Assembly: GCA_023402175.1 (NCBI GenBank)
Contig: JAEXCN010000566.1
Location: 1 to 5,298 of the forward strand
Length of the DNA: 5,298 nucleotides
Direction: 5' to 3'
From: Pseudomonadota bacterium
GTDB taxonomy: Bacteria > Myxococcota_A > Polyangia > Polyangiales > Polyangiaceae
The notes below the pieces were generated by a model. The model was not told where the DNA came from. It made no database searches and saw only the letters and a program-made list of their open reading frames with translations. How positions within the stretch are numbered: the first letter of the stretch is position 1; each line of letters starts with the position of its first letter. Below, piece after piece: positions 1 through 5,219 of this stretch. Both the position numbers and the translations under genes were made by a program.

Positions 1-1
1 G

Positions 2-76
2 CCCTACACGGAGATCCTCGGCGGCACGCTGGAGATCGACATCCGCGTCGTCGACCAGAGCGACGACGCGGCCTGA
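2..76 (+). CDS. C-terminal end of an unidentified protein (partial)
   Basis: The frame beginning at base 2 is open from the window edge and gives 24 codons before a TGA at 74-76. The visible tail reads PYTEILGGTLEIDIRVVDQ and then an acidic end, SDDAA. The frame is supported by strong G/C at third codon positions. The segment YTEILGGTLEI resembles the short 'Y-x-E-x-L-G-G-x-L-E-I' ending seen in many XRE-type helix-turn-helix regulators and HigA-like antitoxins, where it forms a final beta strand. The helix-turn-helix itself would lie outside the window, so that identity is a weak inference. It could equally be the end of an unrelated alpha/beta protein. It is followed 17 bases later by a strong hairpin, and the next gene on the same strand starts 148 bases downstream, so an operon with that gene is not evident. 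Confidence 0.6.
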   Translation, partial: PYTEILGGTLEIDIRVVDQSDDAA

Positions 77-93
77 CGGGACCGGACGATGAA

Positions 94-139
94 CGGCTCA
101 GAGGCGCGGCCCGCGGGGACGCGGCGAACCTCTGAGCCG
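94..139. terminator. Strong hairpin downstream of the partial gene, possible terminator
   Basis: CGGCTCAGAGG (94-104) and CCTCTGAGCCG (129-139) form a perfect 11-bp inverted repeat. The 24-base loop holds a nested stem, CCGCG (111-115) with CGCGG (120-124). It starts 17 bases after the stop at 74-76, a normal place for a terminator. No T-run follows on either side, so it is not a classical intrinsic terminator. It could be a GC-type terminator, a 3'-end stabilising structure, or a regulatory element of the SDR leader. Confidence 0.5.
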
Positions 140-173
140 CACACGTCGCCGCAAGTCGATTTCGTGGATCCGG

Positions 174-218
174 GTCGCGGCCAGCGCGACTTGACGCTCG
201 AGCGCCACCCGGTAACGA
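174..218 (+). promoter_or_regulatory. Candidate promoter with adjacent dyad upstream of the SDR gene
   Basis: TTGACG at 191-196 matches five of six bases of a sigma-70 -35 box. A weak -10 candidate, TAACGA, lies at 213-218 after a 16-base spacer. Directly abutting the -35 is an inverted repeat, GTCGCG-GCCAG-CGCGAC (174-190), positioned where a regulator could bind. If the -10 is right, transcription would start about at the ATG at 225. The -10 match is poor, so this is tentative. Confidence 0.25.
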
Positions 219-224
219 GACGAC

Positions 225-1109
225 ATGCGTCGAATCCTGGTCAGCGGAGCGAACAAAGGCATCGGGCTCGCCATCGCGCAAGCCATCCTCGAGGAGCATG
301 ACGACACGTTCGTCTTTCTCGGATCACGCGATGCCGATAGAGGACGCGCCGCCGCCGCATCGTTGACGAAGGCTCATCCGGATTGGAACGCGCGGATCGA
401 GGTCGTCGCGCTCGACGTCTCCGACGATCGCTCGGTTGATGCCGCCGCCCAGCAGATCGGCCGTAGCGCCGGCGTCGAGAGGCTCTACGGCATCGTCAAC
501 AACGCAGGCATCGGCTCGGGACGAGGCGCGAGCCTTGCCGAGGTCCTCCAGGTGAACACGCTCGGGGTCCACCGCGTCTGCGAGGCGTTCCTGCCCCTTC
601 TGGATCCGTCGCGTGGCCGCATCGTGAACGTGACCTCGGCTGCCGGCCCGAGCTTCGTCGCCACCTGCAGCCCGGAGAGGCAGCGATTCCTCCTCGACGA
701 CCAGATGACATGGCCGCGCCTCGAGCGCTTCATCGACGAATGCATCGCGATGGGCGCCGACAAGGCGGCGTTCGCCGCGAAGGGCCTCGGCGACGGCGAG
801 GCGTATGGCCTCTCGAAGGCGCTGACGAACACGTACACGCTCTTGCTCGCGCGCGAGCACCCCGCGCTTCGCATCAACGCGTGCACGCCCGGCTTCATCG
901 AGACGGACATGACGCGTGGCTACGCAGAGTCGCAGGGCAAGTCGCCCGCGGACGTTGGCATGAAGCCGCCGTCCGCCGGTGCGCGCGCGCCGATGCACCT
1001 GCTGTTCGGCGAGCTCGAAGGAAACGGGCGCTACTACGGGAGCGACGCGCAGCGCAGTCCGCTCGATCGCTATCGCAGCCCAGGCTCTCCGCCGTACACC
1101 GGCAATTGA
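225..1109 (+). CDS. Short-chain dehydrogenase/reductase, carbonyl-reductase-like with a large insert
   Basis: This is a 294-residue NAD(P)H-dependent oxidoreductase of the short-chain dehydrogenase/reductase (SDR) superfamily with a Rossmann fold, predicted cytoplasmic. The glycine motif SGANKGIG is at residues 7-14. An Arg at 35 after the second strand (LGSRD) suggests NADP(H) preference. LDVSD at 63-67 contacts adenine, NNAG is at 92-95, and the catalytic set is Asn111, Ser138, Tyr194 and Lys198 (YGLSK), followed by TPGFIETDM at 221-229. Ser138 and Tyr194 are 56 residues apart, against about 12-14 in classical SDRs. Such an insert before the Tyr is typical of monomeric carbonyl reductase, menthol dehydrogenase and salutaridine reductase-like enzymes. 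It probably reduces a ketone or aldehyde, but the substrate cannot be read from sequence. The ATG at 225 puts the first beta strand at the N-terminus; only a weak GAG-type ribosome site precedes it. It converges with the amidohydrolase gene, 37 bases away. Confidence 0.93.
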   Translation: MRRILVSGANKGIGLAIAQAILEEHDDTFVFLGSRDADRGRAAAASLTKAHPDWNARIEVVALDVSDDRSVDAAAQQIGRSAGVERLYGIVNNAGIGSGRGASLAEVLQVNTLGVHRVCEAFLPLLDPSRGRIVNVTSAAGPSFVATCSPERQRFLLDDQMTWPRLERFIDECIAMGADKAAFAAKGLGDGEAYGLSKALTNTYTLLLAREHPALRINACTPGFIETDMTRGYAESQGKSPADVGMKPPSAGARAPMHLLFGELEGNGRYYGSDAQRSPLDRYRSPGSPPYTGN

Positions 1110-1111
1110 AA

Positions 1112-1147
1112 GCCGGATATCGACGTCGCGGCTGCGACGCGACCGGC
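1112..1147. terminator. Dyad between convergent stops, possible bidirectional terminator
   Basis: The 37-base gap between the SDR and amidohydrolase stops contains CGTCGC (1124-1129), loop GGCT, and GCGACG (1134-1139). An outer pair, GCCGG (1112-1116) with CCGGC (1143-1147), flanks it, so the whole can fold as one interrupted stem. There is no T-run. Its position between convergent genes fits termination from both sides. Confidence 0.4.
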
Positions 1148-2412
1148 TACTTCGCCAGCCAGGCGTATGCGCCGACGACCAGCGCCTCGACGCCCGTCTC
1201 CAGGGTCGGATGCAGCACCGGCGCGAAGAACGGGCTGTGGTTGGTCGGTAGCTCATTGAGCTTGCCGGCCTGCTTGGCCATTGCGTAGGTGGCCGGGTCG
1301 CTGCCGCCGACGAACCAGTAAACCGACGGCACGTGCCACTCGGAGCCGAACGTTCCGAAGTCCTCGCTCGCCGAAGCCGGTCCGCGAATGTGCACCCGTT
1401 CGGGCGAGAAGTGTCGGCGAAACACGTCGAGGATGCGCTCGGTCGTCCCCGCATCGTTGACGCCGAGCGGATAGCTGCTCCCGCGGGTGATCTCGGGCGG
1501 CTTCGGAGCGCCCGAGGCAGCCGCTTCGGCGTCGACGATGCGCGTGATCGCCGCGAGCACGCGCGTTCGCACGCCAGCGTCGAAGCTCCGCACGTTGAGC
1601 TCGAGGATCGCTTCGTCGGGGATCACGTTCTCCTTGTCGCCCGCATGGAGCGAACCGATCGTGACGACCGCCGATTCGTTGGGCGCGACCTCACGCGCGA
1701 CGATGCCCTGCAGGCGCATCACCGTGGCGGCCGCCATCACCACCGGATCGATGCTGGCCTGCGGCATCGATCCATGCGCGCCGCGTCCGAAGAGGCGAAT
1801 CCGAAGGCTGTCGGCGGCCGACGTGACGATGCCGCTCCGGGCGGCGACGTCGCCGGCCGGACCGACCATCACGTGCTGCCCGAGGATCACATCGGGTCTT
1901 GGAAAGCGCTCGAAGAGGTCGTCGTCGATCATCGCCCGGGCGCCCTCGGCGGTCTCTTCCCCCGGCTGGAAGACGGCCATCAGCGTGCCGCTCCAGGCGT
2001 CCTTGGCTCGCGCCATCAGCGCTGTGGCGCCGACCAGCCAGGTCACGTGCATGTCGTGACCGCAAGCATGCGCGACCGGAACCGTCTTGCCGGCGGCGTT
2101 GGTCGTCGTCACCGTGCTCGCATACGGCAGCCCGGTCGACTCCCTGACCGGCAGCGCGTCCATGTCGGCTCGGAGCATCACCGTCGGACCTTCGCCGTTG
2201 CAGAGCAGCCCGACGACGCCGGTGCTGCCGACGCCGGTCGTCACGTCGTAGCCTGCCTTGCGCAGCCGGTCTGCCGCGAGATTGGAGGTGCGCGTTTCGT
2301 GCATCGACAGCTCGGGGTGGGCGTGCACGTCGGTGTAGAGCGCCTCGAGGTCCGGCAGCGGGCTCGGCAGATTCGCCAGCAGAGCATCGGTGGAGTCCGC
2401 GTTCGAGCTCAT
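1147..2412 (-). CDS. M20D-family metallo-amidohydrolase (hippurate/IAA-amino-acid hydrolase type)
   Basis: This 421-residue, apparently cytoplasmic enzyme belongs to peptidase family M20, subfamily D, whose members cleave the amide bond of N-acyl or N-aryl amino acids using two metal ions. All expected residues are present: HPELS at 32-36, RADMDALP at 81-88, HACGHDMH at 115-122 (metal ligands Cys117 and His119), PGEE at 150-153 (catalytic Glu152, ligand Glu153), GQH ending at ligand His180, the lid-domain GRGAHGSMP near 209-217, NVIPDEA near 262-268, ASEDF at 348-352, and NHSPFF with the last ligand, His392. The length is normal for the family. Usual substrates include hippurate, indole-acetyl amino acids, N-acetyl amino acids and aminobenzoyl-glutamate; which one applies here cannot be told. 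I place the start at the ATG at 2412. A GTG at 2427 with GGAG nine bases upstream is a good alternative (426 residues). The frame stays open to an ATG at 2514, but that extension resembles neither the family nor a signal peptide. The gene is preceded by a 235-base gap, so it may be its own transcript. Confidence 0.94.
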   Translation of the reverse strand: MSSNADSTDALLANLPSPLPDLEALYTDVHAHPELSMHETRTSNLAADRLRKAGYDVTTGVGSTGVVGLLCNGEGPTVMLRADMDALPVRESTGLPYASTVTTTNAAGKTVPVAHACGHDMHVTWLVGATALMARAKDAWSGTLMAVFQPGEETAEGARAMIDDDLFERFPRPDVILGQHVMVGPAGDVAARSGIVTSAADSLRIRLFGRGAHGSMPQASIDPVVMAAATVMRLQGIVAREVAPNESAVVTIGSLHAGDKENVIPDEAILELNVRSFDAGVRTRVLAAITRIVDAEAAASGAPKPPEITRGSSYPLGVNDAGTTERILDVFRRHFSPERVHIRGPASASEDFGTFGSEWHVPSVYWFVGGSDPATYAMAKQAGKLNELPTNHSPFFAPVLHPTLETGVEALVVGAYAWLAK

Positions 2413-2647
2413 CGTTCTTGCGTTCACGACCCGGTGCTCCGAAGCGGCGAGAGACGAAGGGCTCGAGAGGGCGCTGCGAGCCTCGCCGGGACATCGCAGG
2501 GCAACGAGCAGCAAGCGCCATTCCTCCGCCGCTCGCCCTTCTCGGACGGCGGCGCCCTTCGCTCACGAGCGCGAGCGCGCGATCACGATCTCCTCGGATG
2601 CGCCACTCGTCGCCGTGTTGACGGCCGCGTAGCGAGTCGCGGACGGG
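2413..2647. other. Gap between regulator and amidohydrolase genes, no gene seen
   Basis: This 235-base stretch separates two minus-strand genes. Open frames cross it, but none has a recognisable product, and they appear to be the usual stop-poor frames of high-GC DNA. A short tight dyad, CGCTCACGAGCG (within 2569-2581), follows the regulator gene and could help end its transcript. I find no convincing -35/-10 pair for the amidohydrolase here. Confidence 0.4.
2437..2440 (-). promoter_or_regulatory. Possible ribosome binding site favouring a GTG start for the amidohydrolase
   Basis: On the minus strand GGAG lies nine bases before an in-frame GTG at 2427-2425. The first ATG, at 2412, has only a weak AAGAA upstream. 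The difference is five residues (MNART) and does not affect the domain. The spacing is good for GTG, but the motif is only four bases in GC-rich DNA. Confidence 0.35.
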
Positions 2648-3340
2648 TCAGGTCTGGGATTGCGCTTCCGGTCGCGGCGTCTTCGCGAACTTCGAGAGCG
2701 AGAGCCAATCCGGAAAAGCGTGAACGAGCTTCGGCGCTCCCTCGAGCCGGATCGCGCCGCTGCGGAGGGCGACAGCGAACGGCACGTCGCCGAGCCAGAC
2801 CTCCGCCATCGCCTTCGGCGTAGTGCTGACACGTAGGGCGACCTTCTGGCCCGGGTTCGTCAAGCAAAGCTCGACCTCTCGAGGCTTGAACTGGAGGAAG
2901 AAGCGCTCCTTGCCGCGTGGCGCGCCGCGGAACTCCATCTCGACGAGCAGGGGCTCGCCGGGGATCGACGCGATGTCGATGCGCCTGCGCATGTCCCACA
3001 TGAGAAGGCCGACGTCGACGTCGGCGTTCTTCAGCTTGCGCCGCGCCCAGCGCACACCCCACTTGCCACACGCGATCACGACCGGCGCGAGCTCCTCACC
3101 TGCCCCGGTGAGCTGGTAGCCACCGGAGGCGCGCTCGACCACGCCCGCATCGCACAAAGACGTGAGGCGCTGCGCGAGCATGCTTCGACTCATCAGCGGG
3201 ACACCGCGCTGGATGTCGCTGAAGCGACGGCTTCCTTCGAGCAGCTCGCGGATGATGAGCAGCGTCCAACGCTCGCCGAACACCTCGAGGGCCTGCGCGA
3301 CTGGGCAGAACTGACCGTACCCGTTCCCGTTCCCCTTCAT
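2648..3340 (-). CDS. HxlR-type winged-helix transcriptional regulator with C-terminal SCP2-like domain
   Basis: This is a 230-residue DNA-binding regulator. Residues about 8-100 are an HxlR-family winged helix: the conserved Cys12 in FCPVAQAL, WTLLIIREL at 25-33, RFSDIQRGVP at 39-48, a recognition region SRSMLAQRLTSL at 51-62, then the wing and helix GGYQLTGAGEEL at 73-84. From about residue 110 the sequence changes to an SCP2 (sterol carrier)-like pattern: LLMWDM at 112-117, VELCLTNPGQ at 156-165, VWLGD at 181-185 and FPDWLSLSKF at 209-218. Plain HxlR proteins are only about 100-150 residues, so this is the longer, ligand-domain subtype. The SCP2 fold usually makes a hydrophobic pocket, so a lipid-like effector is a reasonable inference. 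HxlR proteins bind DNA as dimers at inverted repeats, and exactly such repeats lie upstream. The ATG at 3340 fits the family start; the open frame further upstream runs into the divergent gene. No Shine-Dalgarno is visible and a -10-like TATCAT ends six bases before the ATG, so the mRNA may be leaderless. Confidence 0.92.
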   Translation of the reverse strand: MKGNGNGYGQFCPVAQALEVFGERWTLLIIRELLEGSRRFSDIQRGVPLMSRSMLAQRLTSLCDAGVVERASGGYQLTGAGEELAPVVIACGKWGVRWARRKLKNADVDVGLLMWDMRRRIDIASIPGEPLLVEMEFRGAPRGKERFFLQFKPREVELCLTNPGQKVALRVSTTPKAMAEVWLGDVPFAVALRSGAIRLEGAPKLVHAFPDWLSLSKFAKTPRPEAQSQT

Positions 3341-3346
3341 GCCCGC

Positions 3347-3375
3347 ATGATAGGCGCGGTTCGAAAATCGAACTA
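3347..3375 (-). promoter_or_regulatory. Candidate promoter of the HxlR-type regulator
   Basis: On the minus strand TATCAT (3352-3347) matches five of six bases of a sigma-70 -10 box and ends six bases before the ATG at 3340. The hexamer 17 bases upstream, TAGTTC (3375-3370), is a poor -35 (two of six) and lies inside the central palindrome. A repressor on that palindrome would cover the -35 region, giving autoregulation. Confidence 0.45.
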
Positions 3376-3381
3376 GTTCGG
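3359..3381. promoter_or_regulatory. Overlapping palindromic operator in the divergent spacer
   Basis: Three alternating half-sites occur in 23 bases: GTTCGA (3359-3364), TCGAAC (3368-3373) and GTTCGG (3376-3381). They form two overlapping perfect palindromes, GTTCGA-AAA-TCGAAC (3359-3373) and CGAACTAGTTCG (3369-3380). The centre of the second, between 3374 and 3375, is exactly midway between the two start codons (3340 and 3409). HxlR-family proteins typically bind dyads in the spacer next to a divergent target gene, so this is the probable site of the neighbouring regulator. Confidence 0.7.
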
Positions 3382-3402
3382 CTGCACGCCGCTGCGCATG
3401 AT
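3374..3402 (+). promoter_or_regulatory. Candidate promoter of the acyl-CoA dehydrogenase-like gene
   Basis: CATGAT (3397-3402) matches four of six bases of a -10 box and ends six bases before the ATG at 3409. TAGTTC (3374-3379), 17 bases upstream, is a weak -35. These boxes mirror those of the divergent promoter about the point 3374.5. That mirror placement is the main support, because each box alone is weak. Confidence 0.35.
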
Positions 3403-3408
3403 GTGCCC

Positions 3409-4557
3409 ATGGCCAAGACACACGGCACCGAGTGGGTGGAGCGAGCCCGGGGGATCGGACCGGCGCTGGGAGAGGTCGCGTCGCGACACGATCTCGAGGG
3501 CACATTCGTTCGCGAGAGTTACGACCTGCTGAAGGAGCACCGCTTCTTCTCGATGGGCGTACCTCGCGAGCACGGAGGCGCGAGCGCGCTCCACGGCGAG
3601 ATCTGCGAGACCGTGCGCGAGCTCGCGCGGCACTGCGGCTCGACCGCGCTCGCGTTCTCGATGCACTCGCACCTCGTCGCGGCCGCCGTGTGGAGGCATC
3701 TCCACGGTCAGCCCGCCGACGCGCTCCTACGCAAGATCGCGGCGAGCGAGCTCGTCCTGCTCAGCACCGGCGCATCCGACTGGGTCGACTCGAACGGCAC
3801 GATGGAGAAGGTGGACGGAGGCTATCGCGTGACGGCGCGGAAGATCTTCGGCAGCGGCGGCCCCGCCGCGGACCTCGTGATCGCCAGCGCGCAATACGAC
3901 GATCCCGACGCGGGACCGCAGGTGCTGCACTTCTCGGTTCCGACGTCGGCCGAGGGCCTGACCTTCGCCGACGATTGGAACGCGCTCGGCATGCGCGGCA
4001 CCGGGTCGAGCACTGTCGTGATGACGGGCGTATTCGTTCCCGATCAGGCGATCAGCCTGCGCCGTCCGCGCGGTGCGTGGCATCCGGCGTGGAGCGTGAC
4101 GCTCACGGTGGCGATCCCGATCTTCATGGCCGCATACGTCGGCATCGCCGAAGCGGCGAGCGAGCTCGCGCTCGGCGTGGCAAGGAAGAAGGACGACGTC
4201 GCGTACATCCCGCAGCTCGCAGGCGAGCTCGACAGCCTGCTGACGCAGACGCGTCTCGCGTGGCGAGCGGCGGTCGATGGCGCCGCCAACTACGATTTCG
4301 CGCCGTCGCTCGATCTCGCGAACAAGGCGCTCGTCGCGAAGACGTTGTGCGCGAATGCCGCGATGGGAACGGTACGCAAGGCCATGGAGATCGCAGGCGG
4401 CCCTGGATTCTTCCGCGGCGCGCTCGAGCGCATGCTCCGCGACGTCTCCGCGGCGCCGTATCACGTGCTCCCCGAGAAGCGGCAGCTCCAGTTCAGCGGG
4501 CTCATTGCGCTAGGGCGCGACCCGATCACCGGGCGACCGCGCACCACCGTCGGGTGA
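3409..4557 (+). CDS. Acyl-CoA dehydrogenase-fold flavoprotein
   Basis: This 382-residue protein has the full acyl-CoA dehydrogenase fold: an N-terminal helical domain (about 1-115, with VPREHGG at 51-57), a middle beta domain (about 119-215, with STGASDW at 119-125, RKIFGSGGPAADL at 144-156 and LGMRGTGS at 193-200), and a C-terminal helical domain (about 228-370, with GIAEAA at 245-250 and GGPGFFRGALERMLRD at 330-345). FAD binding is expected. Family members oxidise acyl thioesters at the alpha-beta bond or, in the DszC/HpaB-like branch, act as reduced-flavin monooxygenases. At the position of the usual C-terminal catalytic Glu, eight residues after the RD of the GG-x-GF...RD motif, there is Val353. 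The alternative Glu position used by isovaleryl-CoA dehydrogenase also appears empty. A monooxygenase or atypical dehydrogenase role is therefore possible. I chose the ATG at 3409; a GTG at 3403 adds two residues, and neither has a Shine-Dalgarno. It is divergent from the regulator gene and probably its target. Confidence 0.92.
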   Translation: MAKTHGTEWVERARGIGPALGEVASRHDLEGTFVRESYDLLKEHRFFSMGVPREHGGASALHGEICETVRELARHCGSTALAFSMHSHLVAAAVWRHLHGQPADALLRKIAASELVLLSTGASDWVDSNGTMEKVDGGYRVTARKIFGSGGPAADLVIASAQYDDPDAGPQVLHFSVPTSAEGLTFADDWNALGMRGTGSSTVVMTGVFVPDQAISLRRPRGAWHPAWSVTLTVAIPIFMAAYVGIAEAASELALGVARKKDDVAYIPQLAGELDSLLTQTRLAWRAAVDGAANYDFAPSLDLANKALVAKTLCANAAMGTVRKAMEIAGGPGFFRGALERMLRDVSAAPYHVLPEKRQLQFSGLIALGRDPITGRPRTTVG

Positions 4558-4595
4558 GACTGATCTCGGAGCACCTCCCGACTCTCTAGTCCGTC

Positions 4596-4626
4596 GAACG
4601 CGCCGGCGGCGTCGATCGACGCGTTC
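4596..4626. terminator. Palindrome between convergent stops, possible bidirectional terminator
   Basis: GAACGCG (4596-4602) pairs with CGCGTTC (4620-4626) around a 17-base loop. Alternatively GCGTCGATCGACGC (4609-4622) is a perfect 14-bp palindrome. The 3' arm overlaps the lipoprotein stop codon. It lies in the 68-base gap after the flavoprotein stop at 4557, between convergent genes. There is no T-run, so activity is uncertain. Confidence 0.4.
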
Positions 4627-5219
4627 TAGATCGATGTCGAGCCGCCAGGCGTCGGCGTGCGCGGAGCGGGCTCGTCGGGAAGGAGGTAGAGCGCGTCGAT
4701 CTTCGTCTTCGACGCAAGATCGAGGCGCACGAGCAGCGCGGCACATGCCTGCTTGTGGGCGCTTCGATACTTGTCGTGCATGCAGCGTTGGACGGGCTCC
4801 GGCATCGACTGACAAGTGAGGATGAAGTCGCGGACTGCGGGCGGCTCGTCCAAGGGGGCGCCGCCGGTGCTGGACACCCAATACGCGCCGAAGTCTTGGC
4901 GGAACCTCGACGCGGCTTGGCAGACGCGGCCATCCTCCCGACCGCTTTCCTCCGAAGCGGAAGCAGCTTCTGCGCTCGGCGAGAGATCGGCCCTGCAGGA
5001 GACGAGAATCTCGACCCGGTGGCCCGTCGCCGCCTGAGTCGAGTGGAGTACGTACTGGCCGGCGCAGATTTTCGCTGCTTCGTCGTAACAGTCCGAGGTG
5101 GCAGCGCACGAAATCAGGTGGGCATCTTCGTTGTCGGGTCCGCGAACGGATCTCGACCGGGCACCACACCCCGTTGAAGCCAACGCCGCGAGCACTGCGC
5201 AGACCAAGAGACGAGCCAT
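4626..5219 (-). CDS. Cysteine-rich putative lipoprotein, function unknown
   Basis: This 197-residue protein is predicted to be exported and lipid-anchored. It begins with a short positive start (MAR), a hydrophobic stretch at residues 4-14, and a lipobox-like STGC at 15-18, with Cys18 as the likely acylated residue; Ser at -3 is acceptable but not the best. The mature part has eight further Cys (38, 44, 52, 75, 100, 136, 146, 159), an even number that could form disulfides outside the cytoplasm. Two segments look like small Cys modules: SCAATSDCYDEAAKIC (37-52), followed by a short hydrophobic segment to Cys75, and a helical segment (132-159) with VQRCMHDKYRSAHKQAC (143-159). Residues 78-98 are a Ser/Ala/Glu-rich linker, and the C-terminus is Pro-rich. 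I do not recognise a named family. Similar small 'C...DC...A...C' lipoproteins are common as hypothetical proteins in myxobacteria (recollection, not checked). A weak GAGA lies before the ATG at 5219. It converges with the flavoprotein gene. Confidence 0.8.
   Translation of the reverse strand: MARLLVCAVLAALASTGCGARSRSVRGPDNEDAHLISCAATSDCYDEAAKICAGQYVLHSTQAATGHRVEILVSCRADLSPSAEAASASEESGREDGRVCQAASRFRQDFGAYWVSSTGGAPLDEPPAVRDFILTCQSMPEPVQRCMHDKYRSAHKQACAALLVRLDLASKTKIDALYLLPDEPAPRTPTPGGSTSI

Noticed and set aside
2390..2632. Small plus-strand frames in the gap between regulator and amidohydrolase
   Set aside because: They have no ribosome site and no recognisable sequence, and they overlap the amidohydrolase N-terminus. 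They are consistent with random open frames at this GC content.
1333..2823. A 496-codon plus-strand open frame across the amidohydrolase and the gap
   Set aside because: It is antisense to a gene with complete M20D motifs. The translation is Arg/His-rich without any domain, as expected of a shadow frame in high-GC DNA.
3341..3505. N-terminal extension of the HxlR-type regulator to 3505
   Set aside because: It would overlap the divergent flavoprotein gene and the operator. The extra residues have no family similarity, and the ATG at 3340 matches the usual HxlR start.
3432..4589. A 385-codon plus-strand open frame overlapping the flavoprotein
   Set aside because: The translation is extremely Arg-rich with no recognisable fold, while the frame at 3409 carries the full acyl-CoA dehydrogenase signature.
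4510..5169. A 219-codon minus-strand open frame overlapping the lipoprotein
   Set aside because: It is Arg/Pro-rich and domain-free, and overlaps the flavoprotein end. The alternative frame has a signal peptide, a lipobox and patterned Cys.
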